The translations under genes and the position numbers were made by a program. From contig DASUXY010000013.1 in NCBI GenBank assembly GCA_036377675.1, forward strand, positions 46,516 through 110,515: DNA of 64,000 nt, written 5' to 3'. Position 1 is the stretch's first letter, and each line of letters begins with the position of its first letter. Of the stretch, positions 54,045 to 62,063 are shown piece by piece. Source of the stretch: DASUXY01 sp036377675 (GTDB lineage Bacteria; Bacillota; Bacilli; Bacillales; Amphibacillaceae). Below the pieces are notes generated by a model that was given only the letters and a program-made list of their open reading frames with translations, made no database searches and had not been told where the DNA came from.

Positions 54045-54070
54045 TCACTCCCTTTTTAGAAGGGAGGTGA
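54045..54070 (+). promoter_or_regulatory. Hairpin hiding the toxin ribosome-binding site
   Basis: TCACTCCCTT (54045-54054) faces AAGGGAGGTGA (54060-54070) with one unpaired base. The right arm is the ribosome-binding site itself: AGGGAGGTGATC is nearly a full complement of the 16S 3' end. Burying so strong a site is typical of type I toxin mRNAs. Confidence 0.65.
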
Positions 54071-54075
54071 TCAAA

Positions 54076-54156
54076 ATGACAGTTTTTCAGACGTTGATTT
54101 TAATGATTGCGTTTGAAAGTTTAATCGTTTCGATCCTGTCACAAATAAAAAAATAA
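54076..54156 (+). CDS. Small hydrophobic peptide, putative type I toxin (holin-like toxin family)
   Basis: The 26-residue peptide starts MTVFQTLILMIAFESLIVS, has one membrane span and ends in Lys-Lys. This start (MTVYxxLxLMIAFxxLI) is typical of the putative holin-like/TxpA-BsrG type toxins, which damage membranes and are silenced by an antisense RNA. It is shorter than most (30-40 residues). A very strong ribosome-binding site lies in a hairpin, and the 3' end overlaps a perfect 12-bp terminator stem that would also stop transcription coming from the other strand. Confidence 0.72.
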   Translation: MTVFQTLILMIAFESLIVSILSQIKK

Positions 54157-54198
54157 CCACCCTATAAAGCCTGACCAGCGATTAGTGTGGTTATTTTT
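54149..54198. terminator. Bidirectional terminator overlapping the toxin stop
   Basis: AAAAATAACCAC (54149-54160) pairs exactly with GTGGTTATTTTT (54187-54198). A and T runs on both sides allow it to end transcripts from either strand. Confidence 0.85.
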
Positions 54199-54300
54199 GC
54201 ACGAATTGTGGGCTACTCCCTTGAAGGGTTAACACATCTAGAACTGTGTAGAGTGTGTATGCACCTTATAAGCCTTTTATACTATGATTGAACGTTTATA
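54149..54300 (-). ncRNA. Candidate antisense antitoxin RNA
   Basis: In TxpA/RatA- and BsrG/SR4-type loci the antitoxin RNA is transcribed convergently and overlaps the toxin 3' end. Here the bidirectional terminator and a 120-base gene-free stretch to its right fit, but no clear minus-strand promoter was seen (TATAAA at about 54279-54284 is a weak candidate), so the RNA is inferred only. The minus-strand transcript of the gene at 54328 could supply the same antisense function. Confidence 0.35.
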
Positions 54301-54327
54301 TTGCTAACCATTCATGTGAAGCGAATC

Positions 54328-54525
54328 TTAATATGTTTTTTCTTTCTGAAGGGTTGCTGCTTCCATTTTTCGGTCTTTTAAATAGGTTGTAAGCGTCTTA
54401 ATCCCGAAAAACATAATCACCATCCCACAAAAACTATAAAACGTTAATATAAAATCACCTTTTACAAACTGAATGATGATGGCTGCAACTAAAGCGAGCG
54501 ACACAAATGTAAATACACTTCTCAT
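54328..54525 (-). CDS. Small two-span membrane protein
   Basis: The 65-residue protein has two hydrophobic spans (VFTFVSLALVAAIIIQFV and FILTFYSFCGMVIMFFGIK) and a charged C-terminus (KDRKMEAATLQKEKTY). A GGAGG lies 11 bases before the ATG. It is not recognised. It lies downstream of, and converges on, the small toxin gene, so its transcript may run into the toxin 3' end. Confidence 0.6.
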   Translation of the reverse strand: MRSVFTFVSLALVAAIIIQFVKGDFILTFYSFCGMVIMFFGIKTLTTYLKDRKMEAATLQKEKTY

Positions 54526-54898
54526 TTTATAGGAAACCTCCAGGTGTTACAAATTTGCGTTAAGTAATCAATCTTTCGTTTATTCGTCTATGGATGTGTA
54601 CGTCCTACGAATGGTTAATATGACTACTAATCTCATTATAAAAAGTGACAAGTTCTTTGTCTAGTCTTAAACGAGCGAATCAAGATAATGTTAGAAAGTG
54701 TTCAATGTTTTATGTGATCATTGAAAGTCCGCACGGCGTGTAGATGTAGAGGAGCGCTTGCCGGATGATTCGTTGTATAGTAGTCTAATCTTATATTACA
54801 GACAATCGGTAGTTTCTGTTTCCATTTTTTTGAGTAAATAGTAGGAAGAAATGCCCAAAATTAAATGTGCACAAGTATAACTGATTGAGGTGGTTAAA
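54526..54898. other. Intergenic region before the lipoprotein gene
   Basis: Nothing beyond AT-rich divergent promoter sequence was recognised. A minus-strand frame at 54796-55011 overlaps the lipoprotein gene and has no ribosome site. Confidence 0.5.
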
Positions 54899-55912
54899 AT
54901 GAAGTTCCACGTACGTACAATCCTATTAGGTATCGTTATGATGATGGTTGTCGCTTCGATGAGTGCCTGTTCAAACGAAGAGGTTGTCGGAATCGATACG
55001 GAAGTTGCCAACGAAGACAGTCCTTCCGAAACAAGCGAGCAAGCAAAAAACGAAGCGCCTAAAAGAAAAGATAACGCCCCTTCAACTGATCCGAATCAAC
55101 TGAAAAAAGAGAACGAGCATCACCTACCGACCACTTTCAAACACTCACAATACGGCTATACGATTGATTTCCCTGAAATAGTGATCGATGATTTGATCAT
55201 TGACGAAGGGAAAACGACGAAGATTTATTATAACGATACGCATACATTAAAAAAGAAAGTACTTCTCGGAAAAATTGAACCGATATCGCTCGAACAATGG
55301 GAACGTCGGGATCGCATGAAACCATTCGACGGCGTTGTCCTTAGTGATGATCAACAGGAATTCGTATTTGTCTATCGCCCGAATCCCAAGGAACCTTATG
55401 CTGAGTTGGTCGATGATGATTCTAGTGACGTACCTGAAGGGTATATCGAGTATTATACAGCATCTGAGCTCGTTTTGAATAGCCTTTTTCACGCTGGCTT
55501 TATTCTTGGTGACATTCAACAGGAACAGACTCTTCCTGCTGAATTCGATACGCAGCAAAGGGAAGAAATCGCGATCAGTGAAGAAGTTTATGCAGATTTG
55601 TTTCAATGGCACAAACACCTTGAACAAAATATCCGAGCGAATATGTCTTTAGATGAGAAAGGCGAGATGTTGTATAATATTTTACTTGAAGCAAGTAACG
55701 AATATCCTGATATACAGCAAATGGCATTGCCAACGTCCGAAATGGAGAATAACTTTTCGCATTGTATGAATGTCATCAATCAGTGGTCCAACTTTCCGTA
55801 TGCAGCAGATGAGCCCAATCATATACACGTACATAATCAAATCATGGTACTTGAGCAATATGTCAATGCTTTTTCCAAGCAATTGGATGAAGTGAAGCGT
55901 GCCCAGTCGTAA
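54899..55912 (+). CDS. Putative lipoprotein of unknown function
   Basis: A signal peptide of about 23 residues ends in a lipobox, ASMSAC, with the modified cysteine in MSACSNEE. After it comes a charged, low-complexity linker rich in Glu, Ser, Lys and Pro (about residues 30-75) and then a soluble domain (HSQYGYTIDFPEIVIDDLII onward) and a helical C-terminal part (about 240-337). The ATG at 54899 follows GAGGTGG; a GTG three codons earlier overlaps it. No family was recognised. It is probably anchored outside the cell membrane. Confidence 0.75.
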   Translation: MKFHVRTILLGIVMMMVVASMSACSNEEVVGIDTEVANEDSPSETSEQAKNEAPKRKDNAPSTDPNQLKKENEHHLPTTFKHSQYGYTIDFPEIVIDDLIIDEGKTTKIYYNDTHTLKKKVLLGKIEPISLEQWERRDRMKPFDGVVLSDDQQEFVFVYRPNPKEPYAELVDDDSSDVPEGYIEYYTASELVLNSLFHAGFILGDIQQEQTLPAEFDTQQREEIAISEEVYADLFQWHKHLEQNIRANMSLDEKGEMLYNILLEASNEYPDIQQMALPTSEMENNFSHCMNVINQWSNFPYAADEPNHIHVHNQIMVLEQYVNAFSKQLDEVKRAQS

Positions 55913-56576
55913 GCGTTGCTGAGCGGATTGTCAAAAACTTTAAAACCGTTTCCGAGTGAGTGCATGCGTCGGTGGTGGATGCTGTACATTCGCAGGAATA
56001 ATCTTGATAACATTTATAAATACGTTGTTTATTCGTGCATAATTTTCATAGTGATTCAATGAAAAGAAGGATATTTAAGAAGGATATTATGGACATAGAC
56101 ACGATTCAAGAGATCGAGCTCTATCCCTTATGTCGATATGCTCGATTCTTTCTCTATCTGAGAAGCTTGATTGTTATATACTTACAGAATATATTATAGA
56201 TGGATAAGATACGATGGGTATTGATATTGAAAAATTAGAAAAGAGAAGATTTTTTATAGGACATTTAAAAATCTTTGGTGTACGAAAATATTCGCTTGTA
56301 TCCCAATACAGAGCAACGTTTAATTAGAGTTTCTGATATGATGCTACTAATCTGAACTGTGATAATCAAAATAAAAAGCCTGCACAACAGGTCTCTGCGC
56401 AAGGCTTATTCATTGTAACGTTTCGTCATTTAAACAATCATGGCATGTAATTGCCGTATACACCCCTAATACCTACGTATGTATAACAGGACATCGGTAT
56501 TTATTAACAATGTAGATCACCTTCCGACATTTAACCACTTCTGTTTCTTTCTTAAGGGGCTTTATAAGTTTGGTCT
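55913..56576. other. Intergenic region between lipoprotein and Xre regulator
   Basis: There is no convincing gene. A 36-codon frame at 56089-56199 has AAGAAGGA before its ATG and a hydrophobic end, but resembles nothing known. A weak hairpin with AAGCCT/AGGCTT (56376-56406) is present. Confidence 0.45.
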
Positions 56577-56963
56577 TTATTTTCTATGAGAGAGCTCTCG
56601 TTTTATGAAGTTCCAGTACCGGTGAAGGCGTTCTACATTTTCAACCGGGTCTTTACTTATTTCCTCAAGCAATGATCGTTGTTTCATGTGCTGAATAGCA
56701 GCCATTTCTTGATCCACGAATGTTAACTCATCAGAAATCGAATATACTTTTTGCTTGGGTGTGTTCGTTAATCCGAGCAAATAATCGGTAGAAACGCTAT
56801 ACGTCTTCGCGATTTGACAGAGGGTTTCGAGAGAAGGTTCATTACGCCCCTGTTCATAGTATCCATAGGCACTTGTACTAATATTTAATTTCTTAGCAAT
56901 TTCCTCCTGTTTTAACCCATGCTCAATCCGCAAATCTTTTAGTCGCTCTATGAATGCTTGCAT
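56577..56963 (-). CDS. Xre-family transcriptional regulator
   Basis: The 128-residue protein has a standard helix-turn-helix at residues 7-60 (RIEHGLKQEEIAKKLNISTS, YGYYEQGRNEPSLETL) and a charged helical C-terminal part (residues 75-128) probably for oligomerisation. Such small repressors often control mobile or toxin functions. GGAAGGGGAAACG precedes the ATG. A possible operator lies at 57060-57074 upstream. It is transcribed away from the RraA-like gene, so it may regulate that gene as well as itself. Confidence 0.85.
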   Translation of the reverse strand: MQAFIERLKDLRIEHGLKQEEIAKKLNISTSAYGYYEQGRNEPSLETLCQIAKTYSVSTDYLLGLTNTPKQKVYSISDELTFVDQEMAAIQHMKQRSLLEEISKDPVENVERLHRYWNFIKRELSHRK

Positions 56964-57059
56964 ATTTCGTTTCCCCTTCCTATTTTCAATAAAAATTATA
57001 CAATTAGAAGTTGTTTAGGGGTTATTAAAACAACAAAACATTCGATACGCACTTTACAA

Positions 57060-57074
57060 ACAACAATATGTTGT
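57060..57074. promoter_or_regulatory. Palindrome between the Xre gene and the RraA-like gene
   Basis: ACAACA-ATA-TGTTGT is a 6-3-6 inverted repeat in the divergent promoter region. Related words (ACAACAA, GTTGTTT) occur at 57010-57036. It is a candidate operator for the Xre protein. Confidence 0.4.
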
Positions 57075-57196
57075 ATAAACTGATGTATAAAGAGTAAGCG
57101 AGAAGGTTATTTCTCTATCATGATTGTGATTATGATTTGTTAGTTCATGCTAAGTAGAAAATAGGATAGAGTATAAAATTAAGAGGGGCGATTGAT

Positions 57197-57874
57197 ATGC
57201 GGATTTTAAATCGTGTTGAAAATAAGCAATTAACAAAAGAAGTGAAAAGGCACTTTTATAAAATCGAGCCAGCAACAATCGGGCAATACTTACATTATGG
57301 TTTTATGAATCCACGTATTCAGTCCATGTTTCAAGATGTGAAAGTAGTCGGCACAGCTTTTACGGTTCGAACCAATACGAATGATTCAGCAATGGTGCAT
57401 AAAGCGGTAAGCTTGGCAGAGGAAGGAGATGTTATCATTATTGAGCGAATGGGAGATGGGATCCACGCGTGTGTCGGAGAAATCGTTGTTTATGCAGCAG
57501 TGTCTAGACAAGTGGCAGGAATCATTGTCGACGGACCATGTACAGACATTCAAGCGATTCGGGAAATAAAACTACCCGTCTTTGCAAGCGGTCTTTCTCC
57601 TTTAACAACGAAGCAGTATGGAATAAGTGGAGAAATCAATACGATTGTCCAATGTGGCGATGTAACTGTTCACCCCGGTGATTTAATCGTTGCCGATGAC
57701 AATGGCGTCCTCGTTTTACCTCAACATGTAGACTACGAAAAAATCCTTCAACAAGCCGAAAAAAGTGAAAAAAATGAACTTACAATTAAAAAACAACTAA
57801 ACAAAGGAACACCTTTAAACAGTATTGTATTAGCTGATCCATTTCACAAAATTTTTTATATAAGGGGTGGATAG
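57197..57874 (+). CDS. RraA-family protein (HMG/CHA aldolase-like)
   Basis: The RraA fold includes RNase E inhibitors and metal-dependent 4-hydroxy-4-methyl-2-oxoglutarate aldolases. The family segments are GTAFTVRT near residue 52, GDGIHACVGEIVVYAA near 87-102 and GIIVDGPCTDIQAI near 109-122. In aldolases this last motif carries an Arg-Asp pair; here Thr-Asp stands in its place, so the usual catalytic Arg is missing and aldolase activity is doubtful. The 225-residue length is normal. AGAGGGGCG precedes the ATG. Confidence 0.8.
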   Translation: MRILNRVENKQLTKEVKRHFYKIEPATIGQYLHYGFMNPRIQSMFQDVKVVGTAFTVRTNTNDSAMVHKAVSLAEEGDVIIIERMGDGIHACVGEIVVYAAVSRQVAGIIVDGPCTDIQAIREIKLPVFASGLSPLTTKQYGISGEINTIVQCGDVTVHPGDLIVADDNGVLVLPQHVDYEKILQQAEKSEKNELTIKKQLNKGTPLNSIVLADPFHKIFYIRGG

Positions 57875-58046
57875 TGTGGACAGGATCTTAAACTATTTAC
57901 GTGGCAAGCGCTCACGATAGATGCTTCTTTTTCACATGATAGCAAAAGTAACCTTAATCAAGTTGACGCTCAGGCTATGCATTTATTTGAATAGCTTTTG
58001 ATATATAATAGAGATAAATCACACTATTGAGCGGAGGAATCTATTT

Positions 58047-61000
58047 TTGCTAAAACAAGGGATATATGAGGAGATTATTAACCAGCAGCTTAAAGAAGAC
58101 TTACATGAACTAGATAAAGAAGAGTTTGACATTGAAACGGAACATTTAGATGTAGAAGAAGCGCGTAAATTTTTGTCTACATATATTTCTACTGTAACAA
58201 GGAAGGCACTAAAATACGTTCGTGACGAAGAATCAGATCATAAAGAAGCTTTATTGAAACAAATTGATACGTGTAATCAAATTATTTCAACGTTAAGTCG
58301 TGAATTAGATGATGAAGAATTTTCTAAGTTAAAAATTGATGAAGCAGGTGAGGTGCTTCAAGCTGTTTATTCCAAACTGGATTCCATTCGAAGCATTTCC
58401 AAAGAAAAAACAGTCCGCCCTGTTACTTCAATTGCTGAGAGTTCGTTGTTCACGGGATCAAGTCACGAACCAAACATGTTAAATGAGCTAAAAAAAGAGA
58501 TCTTATCGGCAAATGAGATCGATTTTTTAGTGTCATTTATTAAGTGGAGCGGTATTCGTGGATTAATGGATGAGTTAAAAACATTTACCGAAAATGGTGG
58601 AACGTTTCGAGTGATTACGACATCTTATATGGAAGCCACGGATTACAAAGCGATTATGGAGTTATCGAAGCTTCCAAATACAGAAATAAAAATTTCATAC
58701 GATGTTAAACGTACACGACTTCATGCAAAAGCATACATGTTTAAACGAGATACCGGCTTTACGACGGCATACATCGGTTCATCGAATTTATCAAGTCCTG
58801 CTCTGACATCTGGTTTAGAGTGGAATGTAAAAGTGAGTGAAAAAGATTCATTTGATATTGTTAAAAAGTTTGAAGCTACTTTTGAAAGTTATTGGAATGA
58901 TCAAGAGTTTAAGAGCTTTGATCCGACAAAAGACGCCGATCAACAACAATTAAAACAAGCGTTACAAAAAGAGAAGGTGAAAGAAGGAGCTGAATTTTAT
59001 TTTACCTTTGATATTCAACCTTACTATTATCAAAAGGAAATGCTCGAAAACTTACAAGTTGAGCGAGAAGTGTTTGGGCGACATAAAAATTTACTTGTAG
59101 CAGCTACAGGAGTAGGAAAAACAGTCATTTCGGCATTTGATTATAAACGGTTTCTTAAACAATATGGCTGTCCAGCTAAATTGTTATTCGTTGCACATCG
59201 AGAAGAAATTTTAAAGCAAAGCAGAGATACATTTCGGGCTATTTTGAAGGATTATAACTTTGGAGATTTATTAGTTGGTAGATATACCCCTACATCGATT
59301 GACCATTTATTTGTTAGCATTCAAAGCTTTAACAGTATGAAATTGGATGAGAAATTATCAAAGGATTATTATGATTTTATTATAGTTGACGAATTTCATC
59401 ATGCAGCTGCCCAATCTTATCAAAGGTTATTAACGCATTTTGAACCAAAAATTTTATTAGGTTTAACCGCTACTCCAGAACGAATGGATGGCCAAGATAT
59501 AACAAAGTATTTTGACGGTCAAATTGCTTCAGAAATGCGGTTACCAGAGGCCATTGATCGAAAGCTGCTAAGTCCTTTTCAATATTTTTGTGTCAGTGAT
59601 ACGGTTGATTTATCTACTTTAAAATGGAGTCGAAAAGGTTACGACTTGAAAGAATTAGAAAATGTTTATACGAATAATACGATCCGTAGTAATCAAATTG
59701 TGAATAGTTTACATCGCTATGTCACCGATCTCGAGGAAGTAAAAGGATTGGGATTTTGTGTTGGTGTAGAACATGCGAAGTTTATGGCTCAGTTCTTTAA
59801 TCAAAAGAAGATCCCATCCATTGCTCTTCACGGTAATTCTGACAAAGAAACTAGAAAAGTATCTCAAAAACAGCTTGAAAAAGGAGACATTAAATTTATC
59901 TTTGTAGCGGATCTATATAATGAAGGTGTAGATATTCCTTCTGTAAATACGATTCTCTTTTTAAGACCGACTGAAAGCTTAACGATTTTTTTACAACAGT
60001 TAGGTAGGGGCTTGCGTTTACATGAAGATAAGGAATGTTTAACCGTTTTAGATTTTGTAGGAAGGGCCCATAAGAAGTATGACTTTTTTGAAGATAAGTT
60101 TCGGGCATTAGTTGGAAAAACAAAGCATTCTATTCAACATTATGTGGAAGAAGGTTTTTCAAGTTTACCACGGGGAAGTTTTATACAACTAGAAAAACAA
60201 GCAAAGGAGTATATATTACGAAACATTAAGGATACAAAAAACACAAAACCACATCTTATTCAAAGGTTGAAGGATTTCAAGCAAGAAACAACATTAAATT
60301 TAACATTAGAAAACTTTTTAACGTATCATCATATGTCAATTTATGACTTTTACGGACGCAGTGGTAATCGATCTCTTCAACGTATGCTCGTTGAAGCAGG
60401 AATAGCTGATGATTTTATGTATTCATATGAAGAGTTGATAACGAAAAGGTTGCATAAGTTATTCCATTTAGATTCCGAAAAGGTTATAGATTTCTTTATA
60501 CAACTCGTTAATGACCAAGGTGAAACGATCCCTGCGAATGACGAGGAAGTACTTATGCGTAACATGTTTTACTATAGCTTTTTTCAAAAGGAGCCATCAA
60601 AAGAAGGTTTTACATCCATTGAGCATGCTTTAACAGCGATTTTGGATAACGAGCGGATGAATTCAGAAATCTTAGAGGTTTTGCAGGTGAAATATAACTC
60701 GCTCAAAACAATGGAAATCGAACATGATTTTGATTTCCCTACACCGCTAACGGTTCATTCTACTTATTCCAGAGAGCAAGTTTTAGCTGCGTTAGGATAT
60801 TTTAATGAGGATCAATGTCCTGCTTTTCGAGAAGGTGTGAAGTATTTTAAAGATAAAAAGTTAGATGTGTTTTTTGTAACTTTAAATAAATCGGAAAAGG
60901 ACTATTCTCCATCGACTCTTTATGAGGATTACGCGATCAATGAGCGTCTCTTCCATTGGCAATCTCAAAGTCAAACATCAGAACAAAGTCCTACCGGTCA

Positions 61001-61211
61001 ACGTTATATTCATCACAAAGAACGGGGTCAAAAAATTGCCTTATTTGTACGTGAATATCGAAACGAGAATGGATACACATCACCTTTTATCTTTTTAGGT
61101 GAATGTGAATATGTAAGTCATCAAGGCGAAAAGCCAATCAGCTTCGTGTGGCGATTGAAGGAAGAAATGCCACCGGCCTTAGCTGCCAGGGCGAATAAGA
61201 GTGTTGTGTAG
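58047..61211 (+). CDS. Superfamily II helicase with N-terminal phospholipase-D-like nuclease domain and DUF3427-type C-terminus
   Basis: The 1054-residue protein has a helical N-terminal region (1-145), a PLD-like domain (about 150-295) with HAKAYMF near residue 227 and GSSNLS near 243, and an SF2 helicase core: Walker A AATGVGKT near 352, DEFH near 448, LTATPER near 473, and QQLGRGLRL near 650. The C-terminal 300 residues match the DUF3427-type extension. Such enzymes cluster with restriction and defence genes in many bacteria, so a defence role is inferred. The start is TTG behind GCGGAGGAA. A decayed helicase lies tail-to-tail after it. Confidence 0.85.
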   Translation: MLKQGIYEEIINQQLKEDLHELDKEEFDIETEHLDVEEARKFLSTYISTVTRKALKYVRDEESDHKEALLKQIDTCNQIISTLSRELDDEEFSKLKIDEAGEVLQAVYSKLDSIRSISKEKTVRPVTSIAESSLFTGSSHEPNMLNELKKEILSANEIDFLVSFIKWSGIRGLMDELKTFTENGGTFRVITTSYMEATDYKAIMELSKLPNTEIKISYDVKRTRLHAKAYMFKRDTGFTTAYIGSSNLSSPALTSGLEWNVKVSEKDSFDIVKKFEATFESYWNDQEFKSFDPTKDADQQQLKQALQKEKVKEGAEFYFTFDIQPYYYQKEMLENLQVEREVFGRHKNLLVAATGVGKTVISAFDYKRFLKQYGCPAKLLFVAHREEILKQSRDTFRAILKDYNFGDLLVGRYTPTSIDHLFVSIQSFNSMKLDEKLSKDYYDFIIVDEFHHAAAQSYQRLLTHFEPKILLGLTATPERMDGQDITKYFDGQIASEMRLPEAIDRKLLSPFQYFCVSDTVDLSTLKWSRKGYDLKELENVYTNNTIRSNQIVNSLHRYVTDLEEVKGLGFCVGVEHAKFMAQFFNQKKIPSIALHGNSDKETRKVSQKQLEKGDIKFIFVADLYNEGVDIPSVNTILFLRPTESLTIFLQQLGRGLRLHEDKECLTVLDFVGRAHKKYDFFEDKFRALVGKTKHSIQHYVEEGFSSLPRGSFIQLEKQAKEYILRNIKDTKNTKPHLIQRLKDFKQETTLNLTLENFLTYHHMSIYDFYGRSGNRSLQRMLVEAGIADDFMYSYEELITKRLHKLFHLDSEKVIDFFIQLVNDQGETIPANDEEVLMRNMFYYSFFQKEPSKEGFTSIEHALTAILDNERMNSEILEVLQVKYNSLKTMEIEHDFDFPTPLTVHSTYSREQVLAALGYFNEDQCPAFREGVKYFKDKKLDVFFVTLNKSEKDYSPSTLYEDYAINERLFHWQSQSQTSEQSPTGQRYIHHKERGQKIALFVREYRNENGYTSPFIFLGECEYVSHQGEKPISFVWRLKEEMPPALAARANKSVV

Positions 61212-61915
61212 ATTTTTATGGTAATCGAGATGAATTCGTTCCTTACGTGGACTACGTTTTTTTCGTAAAGCTTTTAAAAGGTTGATGACTTCGGTTTCGA
61301 AGTGAATTTCGCAGGCATCGGGAACAATTGGGACTACGTTTTTACGTCTTTTTCCTTTTTGATTTTCGCTAGTTTGTTCAAATACTTGTAATTTTGTATC
61401 CGCATTACCATAGTTTCCAATTAAATCGATAATAACACATGTATCTTTGCCGTCGTATTTTCTTAAACCCGTCCGATTTGTTGGGTGAATACGACAATTG
61501 ATTCTGTTGGCCGAGCAAATAGTAGGGTATCTACAGAAGGAATGTCGACCCCTTCATTGAATAAATCGACTGTGAAAATCACGTCGATTTCTCTTGTATC
61601 TAACTTACGGATCGCTTCTTCTCGTGATATGTTTTTCGTAGTAGACGTTAATGCAAGAGCAGTAGCACCTTGTTCATTAAAAAAGGTTGATAGAAATTCA
61701 GCTTGCTGGATGGAAGAACAAAAGCCAAGCGTTCGGGTTTGTTTATATTTTGACCATTTTTCGTATATATACGCTGCACGGTTAGTTTGTAATTGTTGAA
61801 TCATTAGCTCGTGTTGATCATACCGCTTTCTGAGCCATCGAATTTGAGAATAATCAATATCATCTTTTATACCATAGTATGTAAATGGAGTTAGCCAACC
61901 CCGTTGAATGGCTTA
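61212..61915 (-). pseudogene. Decayed second SF2 helicase (3' part)
   Basis: The minus strand reads GWLTPFTYYGIKDDIDYSQI, then LGFCSSIQQAEFLSTFF, FNEGVDIPSVDTLLFARPTE and QQIGR, followed by a one-base deletion near 61469 that ends the frame in motif VI. In the next frame it continues GLRKYDGKDTCVIIDLIGNY and onward to the stop of the neighbouring helicase. It is similar to that helicase in motifs IV-VI but clearly a different paralog. The 5' half, with Walker A, is gone; the frame breaks near 61915. Confidence 0.85.
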
Positions 61916-61997
61916 GCAAATAGGGAACGATTGAGTCGACCGACTTCATGAACGATAAATTGAAAGAAAGATCTATTGAACATGAACCTAAAAGTCA

Positions 61998-62042
61998 AAA
62001 ACCCCATCCAGTATCGATTCTCTATTTACTGGATGGGGATTC
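61998..62042 (-). terminator. Terminator of the YerD-like gene
   Basis: AACCCCATCCAGTA (61999-62012) pairs with TACTGGATGGGG (62027-62038). On the minus strand a T-run follows. Confidence 0.88.
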
Positions 62043-62063
62043 TTTCATTCTTCAAATCTGTTA

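Larger units (their letters stand above)
53610..54075. other. Intergenic region before the toxin gene
   Basis: It holds the BASS-gene terminator, a weak parS-like word (53833-53848, three mismatches), and the toxin promoter and leader. Confidence 0.5.

Noticed and set aside
61485..61799. + strand frame across the dead helicase
   Set aside because: It is the antisense shadow of the minus-strand helicase remnant, which has clear helicase motifs.
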